Origin: DAOTTW01 sp034437615 | GTDB taxonomy: Bacteria; Chloroflexota; Anaerolineae; Aggregatilineales; Phototrophicaceae | Assembly: GCA_034437615.1 (NCBI GenBank) | Contig: DAOTTW010000244.1 | Coordinates: 1-35,125, forward strand | Length of the DNA: 35,125 bases | Direction of reading: 5' to 3' | Part shown: one piece after another, positions 23,936 to 30,527 of the stretch | Layout of the letters: the number at the start of each line of letters is the position of its first letter | Numbering within the stretch: position 1 is the stretch's first letter | Notes under the pieces: generated by a model | The model's database searches: none | Seen by the model: the letters and a program-made list of their open reading frames with translations, nothing else | Told to the model about the DNA's origin: nothing | Made by a program: the position numbers and the translations under genes

Positions 23936-25453
23936 TCACCAGTTAATCGCGACATCGCGCTGCCAGTAACGCCGCACAAGATGGCCCCCTGGCAGCGCAG
24001 CCAACAAGCGATACAGCAAATCCCAGTCATCCGCTAGCAGCGCACCACCACGCAAAATGCCCCACGCATAGGCCAGCAGCCCCATCATCAAGCCGAGCAG
24101 GATATGCACGTTGCTGAGGACCAGCATCACGCCGCCTGCAAGCGCCCCAATCAGCAGCACCCGCGCCATACCAACACGCACACGCCCCCAGGCGAAACCC
24201 TCTGCGCGAAATGACGCGATCAGCAACGCCAGCAACAGCCCCTCTGCGATGACGGAGGCCAGCGCCGCCCCGCGTGGGTCGCGGAATTGCGTCAGCAGCC
24301 ATGTATTGAGCGTGATATTTAGCGTCAGGCTGAGCACGCGCAGCAGCAGCAAGTAACGCTGTCGATTCTGAATGAGTAGCGCCTTGCTGAAGACGTTGCC
24401 GACCATCGTCAACAGCGTATACCAGATCAGGATGCGCAAAATGCCGATTGTGGGCGCGTAGGCTGCGCCAAAGGTCAGCAGGACCAGCGGTTCGGCGTAG
24501 ATGCTGAGCACAAGCGCCACAGGCAACGCCGCCATCAGCATGAAGCGTGCTAATTTTTCGACCATATAGCCAAATAGCTCTGTATTGCTGCTCTCCTGCG
24601 CCCGTGATAGCAGCGGATACAGCGAGACCAGCACCGTTGTACTCAGCAATTCAATCACGCCGAAGTTAATCATGAAGGCTGGCCCCAGGTAGCCCGTGTT
24701 GCGCACGCCGATAATGGCTGTGGTCATGAGCTTGTCGGTATGCTGATACAGCAGGCTCAAGAACGCTGCGGCTGCAAGTGGCGCACTGTTCAGCAGCAAC
24801 CGCCGCAGAATGTCACGATCCACAGGCCATGACGGGCGCGCTCCGCGCCGCCACAGCAGATACCACAGGGTCAGCACGCGCCCCACACCAGAGAGTATCG
24901 CCGCGATGTAGACGCCTAGCAGCCCGAAGCCAGCGCTCAGCAGCAGTAGCGCGATACCGATGCGCAGCAACATATGGCCAATTTCGACCAACGCCGTGCT
25001 GACCATGCGCTCCTGTGCAATAAGCAGGTCATGGCTGATGTTGCCGAACAGGTCAATCAGCAGGCTGAGCGCCGCCACCGCCGTAAACGCGACGATCAGG
25101 CTGCTTTCACCGAGGCTGAGCGCCCCCAGCACGACGCCCACGTAGGCCAGAGTGCCGAGTAGTGTCTGTGAGAGCAGCATTGCGGACCAGTAGCGCCCGA
25201 TTTGCTCCGGTTGGCGTGCGACATCACGAATGGCGATCAACCCCATGCTAAAGGTCGATAGCGCCGAGGCAACCGCCAGTAAGCCCAGCACAGTGTTATA
25301 GATGCCGTAATCAAAGGGGCCAAGCCAGGGACCGAGCACGACTTGCCACAAGAAAAGCGCACCCTTGCTGAAGAGGCCAGCGACCACCAACGCCCCCGCA
25401 TTGCGGGCAGCACGTCGGGCATCACCAGCGTTTAGGCTTGTTGTCGTGGCCAT
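23936..25453 (-). CDS. Polysaccharide flippase (Wzx/MOP superfamily)
   Basis: This 505-residue protein has about 14 membrane segments. The N-terminal region (ARNAGALVVAGLFSKGALFLW, then GPFDYGIYNTVLG) and the central loop YQHTDKLMTTAIIG are typical of Wzx-type oligosaccharide flippases in the MOP superfamily. It should move lipid-linked oligosaccharide across the cytoplasmic membrane. It has no adjacent Wzy polymerase or cytoplasmic sugar transferases, although three membrane glycosyltransferase candidates lie 10-17 kb away. Its ATG directly follows the TAA of the M28 gene (no spacing), which suggests translational coupling. Confidence 0.93.
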   Translation of the reverse strand: MATTTSLNAGDARRAARNAGALVVAGLFSKGALFLWQVVLGPWLGPFDYGIYNTVLGLLAVASALSTFSMGLIAIRDVARQPEQIGRYWSAMLLSQTLLGTLAYVGVVLGALSLGESSLIVAFTAVAALSLLIDLFGNISHDLLIAQERMVSTALVEIGHMLLRIGIALLLLSAGFGLLGVYIAAILSGVGRVLTLWYLLWRRGARPSWPVDRDILRRLLLNSAPLAAAAFLSLLYQHTDKLMTTAIIGVRNTGYLGPAFMINFGVIELLSTTVLVSLYPLLSRAQESSNTELFGYMVEKLARFMLMAALPVALVLSIYAEPLVLLTFGAAYAPTIGILRILIWYTLLTMVGNVFSKALLIQNRQRYLLLLRVLSLTLNITLNTWLLTQFRDPRGAALASVIAEGLLLALLIASFRAEGFAWGRVRVGMARVLLIGALAGGVMLVLSNVHILLGLMMGLLAYAWGILRGGALLADDWDLLYRLLAALPGGHLVRRYWQRDVAINW

Positions 25454-26881
25454 TTAGGGGTTAATACGATATTCGGGCGACAGGGGGCCGTAGACGCCGT
25501 TTTCGTCACGCGCCGCTATCGCAATCGCTTCATACTGCCGAAAGCCATCCCATGTCACAAGCGGCTCATCCGTCATGATCTGGCGTTCGTAGCGTAGGCC
25601 GTTCGGTGGACGCAAAGCCACCAGATAGCTCGTCGCGCCGTCTACAGGTTCCCATTTGAGCGAGGGCACGCCGTCACGCGGTTCACGCAAGGTGATGCTG
25701 CGCGGTGGGCGCGGACCGTCCGACACGGATTTGACGACCATCAGAATGGATTGCACCGCCCGCCGCAGGTAATCCGGCTCTACAAAGTCAACCGTATCGG
25801 TGGGATCGCCGTTGCGCTTTTGCTCAAAGGCGTTGATGAAGCGTATCGCCGGGTAACCTGCCTCTGAGAACGAGAAGTGATCGCCGTAACGGTCCTCACG
25901 GTCAATGGCATCCTCAACGCGCAGTTTCATATCCAGCCCATGCGTGAAGCTGATGATCTCGGCGGTGCGGGCCATATGCCGCGAGGCTGATGTGTCGTTG
26001 GGTCCGACGCTGAACACGCGCAATTCGGTATCGTTGATGCGGCCATCAAAGCTGTGATGGTTGCCGATGGTGTCGATGTTAATCATGCCGATCACGTCTA
26101 AATCCGTCTGTGAGCGCAGGTATTCCACGAAACGTTTGCTACCGACGCGCTGTACTTCTTCTGCGGCAAAGGCCACAAACATGATCGACGCGCGCGGGTT
26201 CGCTTGGCTGAGGATACGCGCTAATTCGATGATGGCCGCCACGCCAGAGCCGTTATCGTTCGCACCCGGTGCAAACTCGGTGCCATCGTTGAACGAGGGA
26301 CCGATGCTATCGTAATGTGCGCCGACGATCAACCAGCCCGCGTTGACCTCATAGCCCTGCACCACTGCCACGACGTTTTCTTGCCTGGTCGTGACGTTAT
26401 CCCAACTCATATCGAAGGGCTGCGCGAAGGTGTAGAGAGCGCTGTTGGGCGCATCCTGAATTTGCTTGAACTGCGCCTTGATGTAATCACGGGCGGCACC
26501 GATGCCCTGCACGGCGCTGCTTTGCGATGAATTGACGTGGCGCGTATAGAAGCCTTCCAAATTGCGCACGTGCTGCATCAGCCTTTCCTGGTCCACCTCG
26601 CTCAGCAGCTTGAACACCTCAACATCGGGGTTTGAGGCCGGGGTACTAATGGCGCTGGAGATAACGTCTAACCCGGGCTGCTGGCTGTCCGGTGCGCTGC
26701 CTGCATAGCCAAGCGTGGGCGGCGGCGTGGCGCTGGCGCGCGGCGCTAGCGTCGGTGGTCCCTCATCTGTGCTACCGGATGAACTACCCAGGTTACAAGC
26801 GGACAGTAGCGCGGGTAGCGCCAGTAGCAGCAGGGCAAATACAAGGCGGTTAGTGCTGTGGTTGATCGGCATGGTCGGCAT
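25454..26881 (-). CDS. M28 family metallopeptidase lipoprotein
   Basis: This 475-residue protein has a lipoprotein signal ending in ALLSAC (lipidated Cys29 with the start at 26881; the ATG three codons later is also possible). A low-complexity Ser/Pro linker leads to an M28 aminopeptidase domain (about 95-385). All five metal or catalytic positions are visible: GAHYDS (His189), GANDNGSG (Asp209), AAEEVQ (Glu241, Glu242), INIDTIG (Asp270) and GDHFSF (His335). The last 90 residues resemble a fibronectin type III-like fold (LKWEPVDGATSYLVAL to YRINP). It is a likely two-zinc aminopeptidase on the outer face of the membrane. Coupled to the flippase downstream. Confidence 0.94.
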   Translation of the reverse strand: MPTMPINHSTNRLVFALLLLALPALLSACNLGSSSGSTDEGPPTLAPRASATPPPTLGYAGSAPDSQQPGLDVISSAISTPASNPDVEVFKLLSEVDQERLMQHVRNLEGFYTRHVNSSQSSAVQGIGAARDYIKAQFKQIQDAPNSALYTFAQPFDMSWDNVTTRQENVVAVVQGYEVNAGWLIVGAHYDSIGPSFNDGTEFAPGANDNGSGVAAIIELARILSQANPRASIMFVAFAAEEVQRVGSKRFVEYLRSQTDLDVIGMINIDTIGNHHSFDGRINDTELRVFSVGPNDTSASRHMARTAEIISFTHGLDMKLRVEDAIDREDRYGDHFSFSEAGYPAIRFINAFEQKRNGDPTDTVDFVEPDYLRRAVQSILMVVKSVSDGPRPPRSITLREPRDGVPSLKWEPVDGATSYLVALRPPNGLRYERQIMTDEPLVTWDGFRQYEAIAIAARDENGVYGPLSPEYRINP

Positions 26882-26963
26882 GGTTAGCTAAACGGCGGTT
26901 TATGACAGATGGTGTGCTCGTCCTCTTATAACAGACACATCTTATAAGCTGCGGATAATTGGC

Positions 26964-26998
26964 GCAAGCCGAGGATTCTGCGGTTGCACCGCGCTTGC
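26964..26998. terminator. Nested hairpin between the kinase and M28 genes
   Basis: GCAAGC (26964-26969) pairs with GCTTGC (26993-26998), and inside it GCGGT-TGC-ACCGC (26980-26992) forms a perfect small hairpin. It lies 21 bp after the kinase stop on the minus strand. There is no strong T-run, so it may only be a weak terminator or RNA-stabilising structure. Confidence 0.35.
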
Positions 26999-27019
26999 AT
27001 GACGTTCGCATGATGCAGG

Positions 27020-28756
27020 TCAGGGCCATTGTACGCTGCACGTCAGCGTTTCGACACGTTGAACCGCACGGCCTACCGTATCGCAGCTTTGCAGCGGCGT
27101 ACCACTCAGCAGCAGTGTAAACGTCGTATCTTCTGTTGCGCTGGCCCGCCAGAAGTAATCCGCGCTACTCAACGTGATACGGCGCGTCGGCTCACAGTTC
27201 CACGAGTTAGGTATCTCGCCCCCTTCTGCCACAATCGCAACACAAGCTTGTGGGGCCAACGTCTGACCCAATCCGAAGGCGTTATTGGAGCCGCTGAGGT
27301 CGCCGCTGAAGGCCAGCCCGCTTATGTCGATGGTCGCCTCGTCGCTTTCGTTGACGATTATCAGGCTGCGCTCGTTGTATTGTAGGCGTACAGTCACATC
27401 ACTGGCAGCAACTGCTACAAGCGGCTGCGGTGTCGCTGATGCGGCTGTTGGTCGCGCTGGGGTGGCCGTGTTCGTGAGCGTTGCTGTGCTGGTCGGCGTG
27501 GCGCTGGCTGCGTTTGTCGTTGCGGTGGCGGTCTGTGTCCTCTCGGATTGTGCCTGGAGCATGACGGTTGTCGTTGGTGCTGCCGTTTCATCGTCGCCAA
27601 CGGGCGCAAAGACTGTGCCCCCACCGATCACGCCCAATGCCAGCAAAAGTGCGACCACGACGGCCACAGCGCCTACAGCGATGCCTGTTGGGGCGCTGCT
27701 CATCTCTAAGATCGTGCGGTCGAACAGGGTGCGGGTTTTCTCGCGGCGTTGCTGCCGATTGTCATGGGGTTCGCTGTTGCCTGCATTGCCTGCATTGCCT
27801 GCATTGAGGCTTGCTGCCGCGCCAATTTCCATCAGGGTCGGTGAGTCATCCCAGCTATTGAGGACGTTCTCGTCGCTTTCCTGGGGCATAGATCGCGTTG
27901 AGGGGCGTTCTGGCTGTCTGCCCAGGTCATAGGCGTTGCGTAGGGCGTTGATAAATTCGATGGCGGTTTGGTGGCGTCGCTCCGGGCTTTTGCTCAGCGC
28001 CCGTAAAATCTCTTCTTCGGCCTGCGGCGGCACAGCAGGGTTGATGTGTGAGGGGGGAATAGGGTCCTCGCTGACGTGCGCAAGCGCGACCTCCATCGGC
28101 GTCTGACCTTCAAACAGGTGTGCCCTGGTGACGATTTCGTATGCGATGACAGCCAGCGAATACACATCGGATTGGGGCACAACGCTCATCGAATCAGTGG
28201 CCTGCTCTGGTGAGATGTAACGCGGTGTGCCGAAGGCCGTGCCGTAGGTCATCTCGACAGATTGCCACAGCACCAGGCCAAAATCCGTCAGGATGGCTTT
28301 GTCGTTTGGCCCTAGCAGCACGTTGGATGGTTTTACGTCGCGGTGAATGATGCCGTACTCATGCGCGTAATCCAGCGCGGAGGCCACCTGCCCCAGGATA
28401 TACAGGGCACGCTCGATAGGCATGAAATAACCCTGCATGTGATAGCGGTGAATTTCGTCGGCCAGGTCGCTACCTTCGACGTAACGCATCGCTAAGAAGT
28501 ACAGCCCGTCCTGCTTGCCGAACTGATAAATAGGCACGATGTTGTCATGCTCTAAGCTGGCAATGGCGCGGGCCTCGCGTTCAAAGCGCTCCGATAGCGA
28601 TTTATCCGAGCGGCTGGTATCCGGCGAGAGCACCTTGACGGCTGCACGCCGCCGCAGTTGCGTGTCCTCGCCCAGGTAGATTTCTGCCATGCCGCCGGTG
28701 GCAAGGCGCTGCTTGAGCACATAATCCCCTAGTTGACTGCCAACCATATTGGACAC
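27020..28756 (-). CDS. Transmembrane Ser/Thr protein kinase (PknB type)
   Basis: I choose GTG 28756 (578 residues): GAGGAG at 28766-28771 is eight bases away, while the ATG at 28783 lies ahead of that site. The cytoplasmic kinase domain (about 8-275) is complete: ATGGMAEIY loop, Lys41 (AAVKVL), HRDVKPSNVLL (catalytic Asp140), TDFGLV (Asp158), and a SPEQ activation-segment end. A low-complexity linker includes an NAG tripeptide repeat. One membrane segment (about 357-383) leads to a Thr/Ala-rich stalk and an external beta domain of about 110 residues with three Cys. It probably senses something outside and phosphorylates cytoplasmic targets. The roadblock protein gene lies upstream on the same strand. 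Confidence 0.95.
   Translation of the reverse strand: MSNMVGSQLGDYVLKQRLATGGMAEIYLGEDTQLRRRAAVKVLSPDTSRSDKSLSERFEREARAIASLEHDNIVPIYQFGKQDGLYFLAMRYVEGSDLADEIHRYHMQGYFMPIERALYILGQVASALDYAHEYGIIHRDVKPSNVLLGPNDKAILTDFGLVLWQSVEMTYGTAFGTPRYISPEQATDSMSVVPQSDVYSLAVIAYEIVTRAHLFEGQTPMEVALAHVSEDPIPPSHINPAVPPQAEEEILRALSKSPERRHQTAIEFINALRNAYDLGRQPERPSTRSMPQESDENVLNSWDDSPTLMEIGAAASLNAGNAGNAGNSEPHDNRQQRREKTRTLFDRTILEMSSAPTGIAVGAVAVVVALLLALGVIGGGTVFAPVGDDETAAPTTTVMLQAQSERTQTATATTNAASATPTSTATLTNTATPARPTAASATPQPLVAVAASDVTVRLQYNERSLIIVNESDEATIDISGLAFSGDLSGSNNAFGLGQTLAPQACVAIVAEGGEIPNSWNCEPTRRITLSSADYFWRASATEDTTFTLLLSGTPLQSCDTVGRAVQRVETLTCSVQWP
27777..27803 (-). repeat. In-frame 9-bp tandem repeat, three copies
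   Basis: Three exact 9-bp copies (TTGCCTGCA on the plus strand) encode the repeating tripeptide Asn-Ala-Gly in the linker between the kinase domain and the membrane segment. Changes in copy number would alter linker length without a frameshift. Confidence 0.88.
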
Positions 28757-28925
28757 AAGCACGGCTCCTCGTCTATTGCGCATTTAGTATGACAAACATG
28801 CAGGGATTATAACGCAGGCCAGGGCTTTGCGGGAATTCAGAAATGGGCTGGGTAGGGGGATCGTATTCTGCACGGAAACTCGACATAGGCGACATAGGGG
28901 TACAACGCATTGCGTCCAGGGCACA

Positions 28926-29065
28926 AGCCGCCATAAAGTACGGTTTGCGCCACCCCGGACACCCCATCGAGTGCCCCTACGGGAGACAGCGTGTGTGTAG
29001 GGACGCGCTTCTGCGCGTCCGACGAGATACACCCCCGAAACGGTTACGACCCGCCCCTAGCGGGT
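28926..29065. repeat. GTAGGGAC modular hairpin element, outward form, in a 321-bp gap
   Basis: The gap between the kinase start and the roadblock gene stop (28757-29077) has no gene. It holds a module AGCCGCCATAAAG (28926-28938) also found at 12061-12073, a CCCTAC end (28975-28980), then GTAGGGAC (28997-29004) opening the perfect hairpin GGACGCGC-TTCT-GCGCGTCC (29001-29020). Positions 28997-29020 are the exact reverse complement of 11990-12013. A last hairpin ACCCGC-CCCTA-GCGGGT lies at 29049-29065. The two octamer-type ends face outward, as in the copy near 12000. Confidence 0.8.
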
Positions 29066-29077
29066 GACAACTGTGCA

Positions 29078-30286
29078 CTATTGGTTGTTGTTGTTAATCA
29101 AGCCGAGTTCAATGGCCTGTTCGCGTGTCAGCTTACCCTGACGATCCTCAAGATCGCGGGCGAGTTCTTCCATACCATCCAGATCGAAGAGATCGTCGTC
29201 GCCGGAATTGACATCATTGGAGAAAAGGCTGTCGATGTCAAATTCATCTTCAGGGATGGCGTCTAGCGACTGCTGACGGGCGGCGATGGCTTCATCCAGC
29301 CCTTGCGGGCGTTGGGGCATGGTTTCACCCAGGCCAACCGCTGGTTCAAGCTCAACGATGGCTTCTTCCTCGCTGGTGGCTCTCTTCTTGGGGCGTGGGC
29401 GGTTCGTCTGTGGCTTGGGGGCTTTTGCCTCTTGGCGGCGCAATAACCAGGCGTCAGCGCCCAGCAGCGCGATCAGGTTTTCGGCGGAGCGACGGCCATA
29501 GCGGTTGACAATACCGAATTGGCGTGCGCCGCTGGTGCCGTCGAAGATGATGCACAGGAAATGATGCAGCCCGACGGTCAGCACGAATACATCGTATTCT
29601 TCGCCATCGTAAAATTGCACGGATGTAGCGTTGCCGCCGACCATATCTTTCAGGTCAGCGTTGGTGTTGATGGTAGGCAACAGGGCGTGGGCCAATTCGT
29701 CGCGTTTGATCTGGCCGACGGTGCCGCGTTCTAGCAGCACATCGCCCGTGCGCGTCGCTAGCAAAATAGCCATCGCGCCGAGTTCCGCCAGCAGGCTATC
29801 CAGGATGCCCTTAGCGCGTTCGAGGTTCATCTGCGGAACGGGGCCGTAGGCGTTTTGCTTCTCACGGATACCGCCGAACATGGCGCTCATGCGTGCTTCA
29901 AAGATGTCATCGCCATTGAGGGCCGCTTGCATAACGCGAATAAAGACCGTCACATCAAAGGGGCGATGAAAATATACGAACGGAGACGCCTGTAACGTCT
30001 CTTCGTCGAGTTGCGTATCGTCGTAATCGGCTATCAGGATGACTGCCGTTTGCGAGTTCTTGCGCTTGATCTCTGCGGCCAGTTCCCAGCCTTGCATGTC
30101 ACCGCCGGGGTCCCAGGCCGAAATGACCACCTGGAAGCCGCTGTTATCAAGCTCGGACATCGCGTGGTCGGCTGTCGGCACATCGACCTGCACCATCACA
30201 CGATCCATCAAGTCGATAGCTGTGCGTACCTGATGCGGTATGGTGCCGTTGGGGTCTACTGTGAGTATTCTGGGTATGGAGGCCAT
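29078..30286 (-). CDS. Degenerate receiver plus roadblock/LC7 domain protein
   Basis: The ATG at 30286 (402 residues) begins directly before the receiver fold; the longer frame would include promoter sequence. Residues about 5-122 have a response-regulator receiver layout (RILTVDPNG, FQVVISAWDPGG, QGWELAAEIKR, FVYFHRPF), but key residues are changed: a single acid at Asp11, Trp58-Asp59 near the phospho-acceptor position, Ala86 for the Thr, and Arg108 for the Lys. Residues about 155-270 match a roadblock/LC7 domain (ILDSLLAELGAMAILLATRTGD, FVLTVGLHHFLCIIFDG), a module that controls small GTPases such as MglA or forms dimers. A charged, disordered C-terminus follows, ending in a short helix. 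No Ras-like GTPase is in the window. Confidence 0.83.
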   Translation of the reverse strand: MASIPRILTVDPNGTIPHQVRTAIDLMDRVMVQVDVPTADHAMSELDNSGFQVVISAWDPGGDMQGWELAAEIKRKNSQTAVILIADYDDTQLDEETLQASPFVYFHRPFDVTVFIRVMQAALNGDDIFEARMSAMFGGIREKQNAYGPVPQMNLERAKGILDSLLAELGAMAILLATRTGDVLLERGTVGQIKRDELAHALLPTINTNADLKDMVGGNATSVQFYDGEEYDVFVLTVGLHHFLCIIFDGTSGARQFGIVNRYGRRSAENLIALLGADAWLLRRQEAKAPKPQTNRPRPKKRATSEEEAIVELEPAVGLGETMPQRPQGLDEAIAARQQSLDAIPEDEFDIDSLFSNDVNSGDDDLFDLDGMEELARDLEDRQGKLTREQAIELGLINNNNQ

Positions 30287-30340
30287 GAAAATTTCCCGAA
30301 CATAGCGTTTACTGAAATCAGTGCGTGTGAGATTGCCTTC

Positions 30341-30368
30341 ATTATACTGCAAACGGCCTGTTTGATAA
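30341..30368 (-). promoter_or_regulatory. Sigma-70 type promoter for the receiver-roadblock gene
   Basis: Read on the minus strand, TTATCA (30368-30363) and a perfect TATAAT (30346-30341) are 16 bp apart. The start of transcription would fall near 30334, giving a leader of about 48 nt. It lies in the divergent gap 30287-30527. Confidence 0.45.
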
Positions 30369-30527
30369 CCCGATTTGAACGGATAAACCCTTGAGGTTTG
30401 ATTTTTGTACGCTCATAAAGTTAATTTAGTGTTAGGTTTGTTGCGCTTTGCCACACCTCCAATCTACGCATAATCTGGGTAAATGCGCTACAATAGGGCG
30501 CAGTGACACCAACGAAAGAGTGCGCCA

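Noticed and set aside
28784..29077. Possible insertion sequence remnant
   Set aside because: Only short hairpin modules are present, with no transposase fragment and no long terminal repeats.
30466..30494. Possible promoter (TACAAT) before the GH38-like gene
   Set aside because: The -10 is plausible but no -35 lies at normal spacing, so evidence is too thin.
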